DNA from: an uncultured Schlesneria sp.
GTDB taxonomy: Bacteria > Planctomycetota > Planctomycetia > Planctomycetales > Planctomycetaceae
DNA length: 64,000 bases
Assembly (NCBI GenBank): GCA_903904835.1
Contig: CAIVEI010000190.1
Location: forward strand, 1-64,000
Reading direction: 5' to 3'
The notes beneath the pieces are model-generated. The model saw only the letters and a program-made list of their open reading frames with translations, made no database searches and was not told the DNA's origin. Below, piece by piece: positions 45,679 to 54,242 of this stretch. The position numbers were made by a program, and so were the translations under genes. Within the stretch, counting starts at the first letter, position 1. Each line of letters begins with the position of its first letter.

Positions 45679-46656
45679 TCAAAAATCCTTAAGCATTTCG
45701 CCATCAGCCCGATGTCCGAGGTTCCGGAAGGTCTTTGGATCAACGTTCTGACTGATGAATCGGACCGAGCCATCGCCCAGCACAAAATGTCCACCGCCAA
45801 CATGAAAGCTACTTGTCCCTCCGACGAATTCGCGACCTGCTTCCATATCGGCCAATTCCTGCCTCAAGTTACTTCCGTTGACATTGCTGAGGGAAATTGC
45901 GTGCAACCGGAAAGTCGCCGCTGCCTGTGCAACGGATGCGGCGCCACCCGAAGCGTCATCGCTTGACGGAGCGGTTGCAGGCGGATTGTTCGGTATTGCG
46001 ACGACCAGGTTTCGCAACGATGATCTTGTTCCTGACATCCAGCCGAGATCGCTGCCGGTATTCAAGCGACATTCCGCGACGTAAATCGTGTTCGAACTCC
46101 CGTCGGTGATCTGTTCGTATCGAATCGAACTGTTGAGAAAAAGGACTCCATTTTGATTCACATCGATCGGAGTTTCAAAATCGTTGTGAATTCCATAGTA
46201 ACTCGTCACGCTGGCCGTTGGACTGACGCCAGCGCTTGCATCCGAGGGACACAGAAAAGCGCTAATCCTCTGCTGACGTGCGGGAACGTTGGCTGGGTCG
46301 TAAACCGACTTATTGAAATCGATGTGGTTGTAGACGTTCTGCTGTTCGAGATACGGCAGTATCTGTGTGATCCAACTCATGTGATAACCTGCTCCCTCTT
46401 TGGACTGAATTGGTCCAGTGTCGTTTTGCGTTCCAGGGGGCAACACTTCATGAGCCATCATGTAATTGTTCAAAGCCAGGCCGATCTGCATCATGTTGTT
46501 TTTGCATTGAGTTCGTCGCGCCGCCTCGCGAGCCTGCTGAACAGCAGGGAGCAATAACGCAATCAAGACGGCGATGATTGCAATCACGACCAGAAGTTCG
46601 ATCAGGGTAAAACCCGATTGACGGGAGACTCGTTGGTTTGGATTCAACTTGAACAT
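45679..46656 (-). CDS. DUF1559 prepilin-like protein (copy 1)
   Basis: The 325-residue protein has the prepilin leader [18 protein letters not shown], the DUF1559 body and an H-x9-DG tail ([19 protein letters not shown]). Compared with copy 2 it carries an extra Ala/Ser-rich insertion near residue 235 ([14 protein letters not shown]). The first 200 residues of the two copies correspond closely, and they diverge toward the C-terminus. It follows the PilX-like gene after about 70 bp. The ATG at 46656 fits the short basic leader ([11 protein letters not shown]). Confidence 0.92.
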   Translation of the reverse strand: MFKLNPNQRVSRQSGFTLIELLVVIAIIAVLIALLLPAVQQAREAARRTQCKNNMMQIGLALNNYMMAHEVLPPGTQNDTGPIQSKEGAGYHMSWITQILPYLEQQNVYNHIDFNKSVYDPANVPARQQRISAFLCPSDASAGVSPTASVTSYYGIHNDFETPIDVNQNGVLFLNSSIRYEQITDGSSNTIYVAECRLNTGSDLGWMSGTRSSLRNLVVAIPNNPPATAPSSDDASGGAASVAQAAATFRLHAISLSNVNGSNLRQELADMEAGREFVGGTSSFHVGGGHFVLGDGSVRFISQNVDPKTFRNLGHRADGEMLKDF

Positions 46657-46726
46657 AGCGAACAGCTTCCTATTGAGATGAAAAAGTGGTTATTTTGGTG
46701 AATCGAATTCGACTTTGTTTTTTAAT

Positions 46727-47137
46727 TCACGGAACGGATCGGTTACGCGTCACGCGAACAAGATCAGGGTCCCCTGACGGATACTCGGCAATTACCGACA
46801 CAATCCGACGCTTCCGCTGCGTTGTATCGGGTGTCACGGACAGTCGAACTAACGCCGTTCGTTCCGGGGAAAGTTGTTCTTCAGGGACTTTCCATTCTTC
46901 GGTCGTGAAATCGGGTCTGATCTTCATTGTCTTCACGGCTCGATCATAACCTGCGTCAGCGAGCAGATTGGCTTGAAGTCGATACTCGTCACGCTTGAGC
47001 TGGCGATGCGACATCGCACTGGTTCTCAGCAAAGCGGCAATTAACATCGACGCGACCAGGAGAGCCATAAGAGCAAACACCATGGCCGCTCCTCGGCGAG
47101 CTGACGTTCGTTCAATCTTTTTCAGCGATTTTTTCAT
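46727..47137 (-). CDS. PilX/GspK-like small pilus assembly protein
   Basis: The 136-residue protein has a basic N-terminus (KKSLKKIERTSARRGAAM) and then one hydrophobic segment, VFALMALLVASMLIAAL. An extracytoplasmic helical and beta part follows. The layout (RRGAAMVFALMAL) resembles PilX/GspK-type minor pseudopilins. The start ATG overlaps the stop of the upstream pseudopilin gene (ATGA), so translation is coupled. Function is inferred from shape and context; no strong family motif. Confidence 0.7.
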   Translation of the reverse strand: MKKSLKKIERTSARRGAAMVFALMALLVASMLIAALLRTSAMSHRQLKRDEYRLQANLLADAGYDRAVKTMKIRPDFTTEEWKVPEEQLSPERTALVRLSVTPDTTQRKRRIVSVIAEYPSGDPDLVRVTRNRSVP

Positions 47138-47748
47138 TGTGGGTTCTCCGACGAGTTAGACTCGGTCGCCGACTTGGTCTCGACGTTTGTCTTTTCATTC
47201 ACCAAGCGGTCATTTCGTGTGAGGTAAGCATTGATTTGCATCGCTCGGAGCGGAACCGCTTCCTGATGTTTTTTAATCAGAGCGGCACCAGGTCGTTCAA
47301 TGACAAGTTTTCGAAGTGAAGATTCACGGTCGGAACCGGCGGAGATGGAAATATGACAGTCGGGCAAACGAAAGTCGTCACGTGCCGTCACTTGATCGTG
47401 AGTTTCAATTAGACGAACAAGACCATTGGCAATGACGACGTAACGAATTTGATATCCACTTGTATTTCCCAACGTCAATGTCGGCTTGTCATTCTCAGAT
47501 CCACTGGTCAACACACCTGTTTCGGACTGATGAACGTCGTCGCGGAATTGAATGGACAGGCGAGAGATAGTCCGCTCGGTGACGAACGACTGGGTGACAA
47601 GTTTTTCAGACCGCAACAACAGATGAAACGTCATGCCGACAAGCCCGATAACGACCGTCAACATGCTGATCACGACGACCATTTCTATCAAGGAAACTCC
47701 GCGCCGGTTGTGAGCACCGACCTGATCCTGTCGAATCGCGGTCACCAT
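47134..47748 (-). CDS. Type II secretion pseudopilin-like protein
   Basis: The 204-residue protein has prepilin leader RRGVSLIEMVVVISMLTVV with cleavage before Val. A globular C-terminus follows, consistent with a GspJ/PulJ-type minor pseudopilin. Its start overlaps the stop of the upstream gene by one base (TAATG), and its own stop overlaps the next start. This tight packing shows one operon. The C-terminal part (about 150-204) is charged and variable. Confidence 0.82.
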   Translation of the reverse strand: MVTAIRQDQVGAHNRRGVSLIEMVVVISMLTVVIGLVGMTFHLLLRSEKLVTQSFVTERTISRLSIQFRDDVHQSETGVLTSGSENDKPTLTLGNTSGYQIRYVVIANGLVRLIETHDQVTARDDFRLPDCHISISAGSDRESSLRKLVIERPGAALIKKHQEAVPLRAMQINAYLTRNDRLVNEKTNVETKSATESNSSENPQ

Positions 47749-48254
47749 TATGGCACCTCTTTCATCGAATGCACCCAGGCGGACAAACGGAGCGGACTCA
47801 CCAGTTCACCAGCACGGTTCTGCCAGCGGATCAAAGCGATGATTTGACGCGATTCGAATTCGTCCGCCAGTTGCTTCACGACCAATGTTTGCTGTAAGCC
47901 GGGCAAGACCGCTCGCAAATCGTTATCGGGATCGGGAACCTTCAGTTCCCCGGGCTGAAGATCGGACCAGTCTCGCTGTACGGCTTCCTCAAGCAAATTG
48001 GCCGCATGCTGTAATGCAAACTGCCGTTGTTCGGCTGAGCGTCGTTCTCGAGCGACAACCAACAACATCGGGAGCGTCATCGAAAACAGGATTCCCAACA
48101 GTAGACAAGTCCCAATCATTTCGATGATTGTGAAACCGCCGCGAAGCTGAGAACCTTGCGAATTACGGATTCGCGAACAACGGGCAGCAGCTCCCCCTGG
48201 ATCGCACAATCGGGCCTTCGTTTGAAGCCCTATTGAGTATGGCTGACGTTTCAT
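47748..48254 (-). CDS. Type II secretion pseudopilin-like protein
   Basis: The 168-residue protein has an unusually long leader before the prepilin site (about 39 residues ending QLRGG), followed by FTIIEMIGTCLLLGILF. The body contains ERRSAEQRQFALQHAANLLEEA, similar to GspI/GspH-like proteins. The long leader could mean the true start is further downstream, but no other Met precedes the site. It directly follows the second GspF gene with about 60 bp between. Confidence 0.8.
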   Translation of the reverse strand: MKRQPYSIGLQTKARLCDPGGAAARCSRIRNSQGSQLRGGFTIIEMIGTCLLLGILFSMTLPMLLVVARERRSAEQRQFALQHAANLLEEAVQRDWSDLQPGELKVPDPDNDLRAVLPGLQQTLVVKQLADEFESRQIIALIRWQNRAGELVSPLRLSAWVHSMKEVP

Positions 48255-48314
48255 GATCTCTTACACGCTTTCCTGATATGCCAACGGCCCGATATCCACG
48301 GGAGTTAACGTCGA

Positions 48315-49619
48315 TCAACTCAAATCATTCAGTAACTTGATCAATGGAAGAAACATGGCAATCGCGACAAAACCAACGATCATTGACATTCCGATCAGTA
48401 GGATCGGGCGTACAAATTCCATGAATGCCGTCACGCGAAATGCCGAACGACGTTCCAGGTTGGTCGCCAGCGTTTCGAGAGCCCAAGGGAGATTTCCGGT
48501 CTGTTCAGCCGTTTCAAGGACCAAGGTTTCGGAGTGTTTCAACAGTCCAGCGGCTTGAAGGGTCTGCCAACTGGGGGTCCCCGCTTGAAGAGACTCGACC
48601 GACCACGCTAATCGGTCGCGAAGCCTGATTGGCCCCGGATGTTTTGCGATGGAATTCAAGGCCTGGTCCAGAGGAATTTTCTGCTCCACGCTTTGCGCTA
48701 CGGCTCGCATCACATCAGGAGTATACCAGCGAATGAACCAACCTCCGAAAACGGATTGCAGCATGACTCGCCACCCATAGTACTGCGCCATCGAGACGAA
48801 AATAAAAATGACGATCGGGATATAGAAAAGTGGTAGCCCGAAGACATACCAGAAGTTGACGACGGCATCCGATAACTGAATCAGCAGAATTGTCGGCTGG
48901 GGAAGCTCGGTTCCGAAGTCATCGAAGATCTTTTTAAACTTCGGAATGATGTAATACATGAGAAACCCGACGATCAGGCATGGGATTGGGATCATGGCTG
49001 CGGGATAAATCAGCGCGCCGCCCGAATTCGCAGATTCGTCGTCATAGATCAGGTCTCGCGTCACTCGAAGCGCCGTTTTACGCAACGTTGAGGGAAGAGA
49101 CGACGAAACGACGCCTGCATGAATCTGCATTGCGGCAGATCGAGGCAGCAGACCTTGCGGAACAGCCAGTTCGGTCAGCGGTACGCCGTTCCTCAATCGT
49201 TCTGCCATATCAACCAGCAATCGATGTCGTCGTCCCCATGTCCCTTGTGCATAAGCTTCGATTTCCGCAGAAAGTGGGCGACCCGACTTCACGGCCAGCG
49301 CCAGCAACCAGACGAATTCCACTTGCCTGGCACGGTCTCTTGCACCCGCGATGCGGATCTCGGCGTCTGCCATCAGGAATGCCAGAAATATCGCCAGCAA
49401 CAAGCCTACGAATCCGACGGCACCGGATGTGAATGTCAGAAACACCATTCCAAAGATGGCGATGACAGTCAGAATATAGCTGATAAAGTTCAAAATCCGC
49501 CGCCGGTCACCGGACGCTGTGACCTCGGGTTGAGCGGCTGAAATGGCACGCAGCAAACATGCGATGATCAACGTCGCAAACGGTCCGCACGACAACACAA
49601 AAGTAATCGAAGGGTCCAC
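48315..49619 (-). CDS. Type II secretion system F family protein (second copy)
   Basis: The 434-residue inner-membrane protein is related to GspF/PilC, which in type II systems links the assembly ATPase to the pseudopilus. Two copies of the GspF cytoplasmic helical domain are expected. Here the C-terminal one is clear (RSAFRVTAFMEF ... PLIKLLNDLS). The N-terminal third is hydrophobic and unusual, with two to three membrane segments. The GTG start at 49619 lies just after AGGGAGG, better supported than the upstream TTG. Both GspF proteins share IFDDFGTELP and end PLIKLLNDLS, showing duplication. Confidence 0.88.
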   Translation of the reverse strand: MDPSITFVLSCGPFATLIIACLLRAISAAQPEVTASGDRRRILNFISYILTVIAIFGMVFLTFTSGAVGFVGLLLAIFLAFLMADAEIRIAGARDRARQVEFVWLLALAVKSGRPLSAEIEAYAQGTWGRRHRLLVDMAERLRNGVPLTELAVPQGLLPRSAAMQIHAGVVSSSLPSTLRKTALRVTRDLIYDDESANSGGALIYPAAMIPIPCLIVGFLMYYIIPKFKKIFDDFGTELPQPTILLIQLSDAVVNFWYVFGLPLFYIPIVIFIFVSMAQYYGWRVMLQSVFGGWFIRWYTPDVMRAVAQSVEQKIPLDQALNSIAKHPGPIRLRDRLAWSVESLQAGTPSWQTLQAAGLLKHSETLVLETAEQTGNLPWALETLATNLERRSAFRVTAFMEFVRPILLIGMSMIVGFVAIAMFLPLIKLLNDLS

Positions 49620-49682
49620 CCGAACCTCCCTCAGTGACAAACTTATTCCGATTAACGGCTTCGTTCCTGTGAAAAAATTTCA

Positions 49683-50738
49683 CTAAGACAGATCATTCAG
49701 CAATTTGATCAGCGGTAGAAATAACGCAATGGTCGTCATTCCAGCAAAGCCCATCACAACAACCAACGCAAATGGTTCAAGGATCGTACTGACCAGTCGC
49801 GTGCTGACTGTACATCGAGCGGCATACAGGTCTGCCAGTCCGCGTAACGCTTCCACAAATGTCCTTTCCGAACTGGCATGACGAAAAACCTGCCTTAACG
49901 AGTTAGGCAACCCGGAGAGCATTGCCGCCTCATCAGGAGTCGAGCCATGCTCAACATCGTGAGCCATCATCAGGCATTTTCGTTTCAGCCAGCGGTCATC
50001 GCTGGCGGCCCCGGCAAACCTTAGCGCCTTCGAAAACGGCATCTTCGCTTCTGTCAATATTGCCATGATTTGACAGAATTCCGAATAAGTCGCCAATCGA
50101 AAGACTGTCCCAAACAGCGGAATGGATGTCGCCCAGCGTTGCATCAGTCCGGATCGACCGAGCAGCAAAAAGAGAATACACAGACCCAGCGGGATATAGA
50201 AAATCGGCGTGCCGACAAGACCCCAGAAATTCACGATGGAATCTGAAAATCGGATCATCACGACTGTCAAACCGGGAAGTTCGGTGCCGAAGTCGTCGAA
50301 GATCCGTTTGAATTGCGGGATGATCGTGACCAGAATGAATGAACAGATCATCGCGCAAAACAAAAAAAGAAAAAGTGGATACGCCAGCGAAGTCCAAACC
50401 TCCCGCCGAAGCCACGAAGCACGCTGGGATTGTTCAATGCTGTATTGCATCACAGAGTCGAGCTTTCCGGTTTCGAGTCCCGCCTCGACCAGTACACTCA
50501 TTGAATGCGGCAGATGAGTGTCCATATTCCGCATTGCGTCCGCGAGTGGGGTTCCTTGCTCAAGGCGTTCGCTCAGTTCTACCAGAGCACGCTGAGTTCG
50601 TCCTGATCGAGTTTGCTCGGCCAGCGCGCGCAAACCCGCTTCCAGCGGCAGACCGGCATTAACCGCCTGACTGATCTGGCCTGCTACTGCCGGAGAATTC
50701 GCTGCCCCCCGGTTGATTGCCTCATCGTCGTTCGCCAC
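49683..50738 (-). CDS. Type II secretion system F family protein (first copy)
   Basis: This 351-residue GspF/PilC-like inner-membrane protein has a cytoplasmic domain (residues 15-120: GLPLEAGLRALAEQ, MSVLVEAGLETGKLDSVM). A hydrophobic hairpin and a second helical domain follow, ending PLIKLLNDLS. The GTG start follows GAGGGA. It is the first gene of a seven-gene run (GspF, GspF, two pseudopilins, PilX-like, two DUF1559). No GspE ATPase or GspD secretin is in the window, so this module must use partners encoded elsewhere. The M81 peptidase gene ends 33 bp upstream on the same strand and may head the operon. Confidence 0.9.
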   Translation of the reverse strand: MANDDEAINRGAANSPAVAGQISQAVNAGLPLEAGLRALAEQTRSGRTQRALVELSERLEQGTPLADAMRNMDTHLPHSMSVLVEAGLETGKLDSVMQYSIEQSQRASWLRREVWTSLAYPLFLFLFCAMICSFILVTIIPQFKRIFDDFGTELPGLTVVMIRFSDSIVNFWGLVGTPIFYIPLGLCILFLLLGRSGLMQRWATSIPLFGTVFRLATYSEFCQIMAILTEAKMPFSKALRFAGAASDDRWLKRKCLMMAHDVEHGSTPDEAAMLSGLPNSLRQVFRHASSERTFVEALRGLADLYAARCTVSTRLVSTILEPFALVVVMGFAGMTTIALFLPLIKLLNDLS

Positions 50739-50771
50739 GATAAATCCCTCAGATCATTTGTTTCTTGTGAA

Positions 50772-52256
50772 CTAAGCTGACCAACTTGTTGTCCTCTCAA
50801 ATGGAAACATCGGCTGACGGCGATTCCGATAGGGAAGTTGAGTCATATCGGCCACGGTGACTCCGCGAGTATTGACACGCAGAATACTGGGGCAGACCGA
50901 ACGATATGCCGCCAGCGGAGCATTGACTCCCTTTGCCACGATGACTTGAAATTGCTTCGGCTCCAGCCCAAACGTTGTGAGCTGCTTTAAGCTGAAAGGA
51001 AGTGATCGTTTCGAGGTGACCATCACTGTCAGCCCGTTTTGCGACGAAAGGATTGCAGTCCGCCCTTGATCGAACTCGGTGAATCCACCATGACGAACTT
51101 CATTTTCGGAATAACGTCCGTCTTCCAATTGTCGAACAGTTAACTCGGCTTCGAGTGGTGGGCCATGCAGCTCGTCTGTCCGACCACCGATCGAAAATGT
51201 TGATGTATTTCCCATCCCGACTGCTTCTGCAGCTTGAACTGCTGCGGGGTCGTCAATACAGACAAATGCCGGGCCGATCCCTGTTCGATACAGTTCACGA
51301 GCCAGCCATGTTCCATCTCCTGGCGAACCACCGCCGACATTGTCCCCCATGTCTAACAGGCAAACCGGCCCGGGCAAGCCTGCTGCTTGCGCTACGGCAT
51401 CTTCGACCGACAGAAACGTACCGGCCAAACCTTCTCGCAGATTCCACATTTCCTGACCAAGTACGTTAGCCAGATTTTGGGCCAATTCGAAATTTCCATC
51501 AGTAACAACCAGCGACGCTGATCCCATTTCGGCGACATCGGCATAGGGAAAGCCCAACATCAAACTCGCCGCAAGAACTCCATCACGACATCGCACCGCA
51601 TCGAAGCGTTCCGCGAGCTCTTTGCATGGGGATTCTAAAGTGCATTGGCGTTCAATGTTGATTGCCATGGGCGGGAAACATGCGGCCTGTACCGGTCGGA
51701 TCTCGCCCTTGAGGGTTCGAATCATTAATTCTGCCGCCTCAATACCCCGGTTTTCCTGATCGACATGCGGGTTTGTCCGGTAGCTGACCAGCGCGTCTGT
51801 CGCCGCGACCATCTCGGTCGACAAATTCCCGTGTGGATCGAGTGTCCCGATAATCGGCATCGTTGGCCCGGCAACCGATCGAACTTTTGACAGCCATGCA
51901 CCGTCAGCATCCGGAAATAACCGGGAAACCGTGGCGCCATGCGGTGCGACGAGAAGTCCATCCAGCTGCCCTGCGGAATTCAACTGCTTCAGCATTTGCT
52001 TCACGAGCGTTTCGAACGCGTCGGGTTCAATTGTTCCAAACGGCAATGCTCGAGCGGCAAACAGCGGTACCGCTTCGAACCCCGCCTGTGTCAATCCGTC
52101 AAAGAACCCACGAATTTCGTGATGAGCACTGGCAAATTGAGTTCGAATATCTTCGCCAACCAGTAACAAATCTTGCTGGAAATGACCCAGTGTCGTCGAC
52201 CCCGGAAGGAACGTATTCGACTCTTGAATCAGTGCAAGAATGCCGACGCGAGGCAT
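50772..52256 (-). CDS. M81 family peptidase (MlrC-like)
   Basis: The 494-residue enzyme matches the M81/MlrC metallopeptidase family, named for a microcystin-degrading enzyme. The N-terminal domain starts RVGILALIQESNTF. Motifs include LLVAPHGATVSR, IGTLDPHGN with candidate zinc ligands, YRTNPHVDQ and a C-terminal LLDMGDNVGGGSPGDGT block. Many family members probably act on other peptides or amide substrates. It is the first gene of the stretch and is divergent from the GntP permease gene, with about 390 bp between the starts. Its stop is 33 bp before the first GspF gene. Confidence 0.93.
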   Translation of the reverse strand: MPRVGILALIQESNTFLPGSTTLGHFQQDLLLVGEDIRTQFASAHHEIRGFFDGLTQAGFEAVPLFAARALPFGTIEPDAFETLVKQMLKQLNSAGQLDGLLVAPHGATVSRLFPDADGAWLSKVRSVAGPTMPIIGTLDPHGNLSTEMVAATDALVSYRTNPHVDQENRGIEAAELMIRTLKGEIRPVQAACFPPMAINIERQCTLESPCKELAERFDAVRCRDGVLAASLMLGFPYADVAEMGSASLVVTDGNFELAQNLANVLGQEMWNLREGLAGTFLSVEDAVAQAAGLPGPVCLLDMGDNVGGGSPGDGTWLARELYRTGIGPAFVCIDDPAAVQAAEAVGMGNTSTFSIGGRTDELHGPPLEAELTVRQLEDGRYSENEVRHGGFTEFDQGRTAILSSQNGLTVMVTSKRSLPFSLKQLTTFGLEPKQFQVIVAKGVNAPLAAYRSVCPSILRVNTRGVTVADMTQLPYRNRRQPMFPFERTTSWSA

Positions 52257-52647
52257 GGTAAATCTTCAGTACTGGGGGTTGTGAATGAATACCTGTCAGG
52301 AGTTCCGCCTGCCGAACGGCTGTCAGGCGATGAACTAAAGACAGTATGCCTGAAGTCGAGCAGAAAAGGAAGTGTCTAAAAACCGAATTGATGGGAATTT
52401 TCTCGGAAATTGGGCGACAATTCGTCGTTTATGAGGGCGGAATCCATTGAAGCAATCAACAATGAGAAGAAAATTTGGCTTCCATGTGATGACACTTGGG
52501 TGATCTGATAGGATCGGACTCGTCGAACCAGGAAGTGAATGGCTACAGATTTAGTAACTCGCCGACTTCAATGTGGCGAAGTGTTGTCAACTGGCTGACT
52601 TTCGCTTGTTTTTTCCGGTGTGCCCTGTCTGCCAGGTGCCGTTATCA
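52257..52647. other. Intergenic divergent promoter region
   Basis: This is about 390 bp between the divergent M81 gene and the permease gene. No gene or strong motif is seen. The in-frame extension of the permease upstream of 52648 has a cysteine-rich, non-family sequence, so it is treated as leader. Confidence 0.5.
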
Positions 52648-54054
52648 ATGCTGCATGACATTTATCATCTGTCGATCTTAATCGGCTGCATGGCGTTGAT
52701 GATGACGCTGGTGGTTCGGGGGAAGAGTATTTTCGTAGTGGCACCACTTTGTGCCCTGATCGCTGTGACATTCAGTGGCGCTGATCCCGTCGCACAGATG
52801 AACGATGCGTACATGACCGGGTTCGCGGATTACGTGAAACGCTTCTTTCTGATCTTTGCTCTCGGAGCCGTCTTCGGAAAAATAATGGACGAATCCGGAG
52901 CTGCCGTGTCGATCGCCCGCACCGTCGGCCAACGGTTGGGGAAGGATCGAGCTTGTCTGGCTGTAGTCTTGGCATGTGCGGTATTGACATATGGAGGAGT
53001 TTCGTTGTTCGTCGTCGGGTTCTCTGTTTACCCACTTGCCGTGCATCTGTTCCGGTCGGCCAATCTTCCTCGCCGGTTCATTCCTGCGGCGATAGCCTTT
53101 GGATCAATTACATTCACGATGACATCAGCCGGCTCACCAGAAATCCAAAATCTGATTCCAATCAATTACCTTGTCGACTCGACAACCGGCCAGTCGTTGA
53201 CTGACGCCCGAGCCGGTTGGCCCGTGAGTTTGATCGTCGCATTGCTGATGTTTGCACTTGGACAGTGGTATCTCGAATGTGCGATTCGGCGCGACATCAC
53301 GGCGGGTTTCGGCTTTGATGCGCGTGATACGGACCGTGTTCAAACAACGGACGCTGTCGGACCTCCCTTTCTCCTCGCGATTTTGCCTTTGATTGTGACC
53401 ATTCTGGCACTCAACCTGCTCCCTGCCATGTGTCATGCATTCGCCTCAATTTGGCTCTCGTCGGAACATTCCCCGGCATTGCATGCGATCTTCAGTCGAT
53501 TTCCAGAGGATGGAACACTCGCCATCTTTCTGGGTGTCGTCGCCGGAACACTCGTAATGCGACACCGACTCATCGACGCCTGGAAGTGCTTTGGAGACGG
53601 CTTCTTTAATGGCTTGCTGGCAGTGGGATCAACGAGCGCGGTCGTCGGATTCGGTGCCGCAATAAAAACACTGCCGGCGTTTCTACTTGTCGTGAACTGG
53701 GTGACAAAAATACCTGGCGATCCATTGATTGGTGCGGCAATCGCCGTGGCGGTGATCGCCGCCATTGCGGGTTCCGCTTCCGGCGGACAGGCGATTGCGT
53801 TACCCGTGATCAAGCCGATCTACGTTGATCAACTTGGCGTCGCTCCACGTGCCTTGCATCGGATCGTGGCGATCTCGTCCGGGACGTTGGACTCACTTCC
53901 GGCGAATGGTTACATCGTGATGTTAATCCATAACATTTGCGGAGAAACTCATTCACGCGCCTACGGTCCCATCTTCGTGACGACCGTACTGATTCCTGCA
54001 GTTGGTACCGCCGTCGCCATCGTCCTCTTCAAGTGCTTCCCACACTGGGGATAA
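52648..54054 (+). CDS. GntP-like permease (gluconate/carboxylate family)
   Basis: This is a 468-residue polytopic transporter with about 12 membrane segments. GntP-type family wording includes GKSIFVVAPLCALIAVTFSG and the FALGAVFGKIMDESGAA loop. A YGGVSLFVVGFSVYPLA block and a C-terminal SASGGQAIALPVIKP segment complete it. Related proteins import gluconate, other organic acids or drug-like carboxylates by proton symport; the solute here is unknown. The ATG at 52648 follows AGGTG and opens the first membrane segment. The longer frame would add a Cys-rich stretch not found in the family. It stands alone. Confidence 0.85.
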   Translation: MLHDIYHLSILIGCMALMMTLVVRGKSIFVVAPLCALIAVTFSGADPVAQMNDAYMTGFADYVKRFFLIFALGAVFGKIMDESGAAVSIARTVGQRLGKDRACLAVVLACAVLTYGGVSLFVVGFSVYPLAVHLFRSANLPRRFIPAAIAFGSITFTMTSAGSPEIQNLIPINYLVDSTTGQSLTDARAGWPVSLIVALLMFALGQWYLECAIRRDITAGFGFDARDTDRVQTTDAVGPPFLLAILPLIVTILALNLLPAMCHAFASIWLSSEHSPALHAIFSRFPEDGTLAIFLGVVAGTLVMRHRLIDAWKCFGDGFFNGLLAVGSTSAVVGFGAAIKTLPAFLLVVNWVTKIPGDPLIGAAIAVAVIAAIAGSASGGQAIALPVIKPIYVDQLGVAPRALHRIVAISSGTLDSLPANGYIVMLIHNICGETHSRAYGPIFVTTVLIPAVGTAVAIVLFKCFPHWG

Positions 54055-54242
54055 CGACGTATCTGTGCCACTGCTGAGGAGTCGTCGGAGAAGCTGTGTC
54101 TTTCTCTTGCTTGTCTTCTGTGGGTCAAAGATCACTGCTTGACCGAACAATGTCTCTGTCATCCTTCCAGGATGAGATTTCCAACATCGAACCTGGTCCA
54201 GTGGTGTCGCTGGCGCTCACCAGACCGGTGCCAGTAACGATT

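Noticed and set aside
52573-52647. Upstream extension of the GntP permease
   Set aside because: The 25 extra residues are Cys-rich and unlike the family N-terminus. The ATG at 52648 has a ribosome site and directly opens the first membrane segment.
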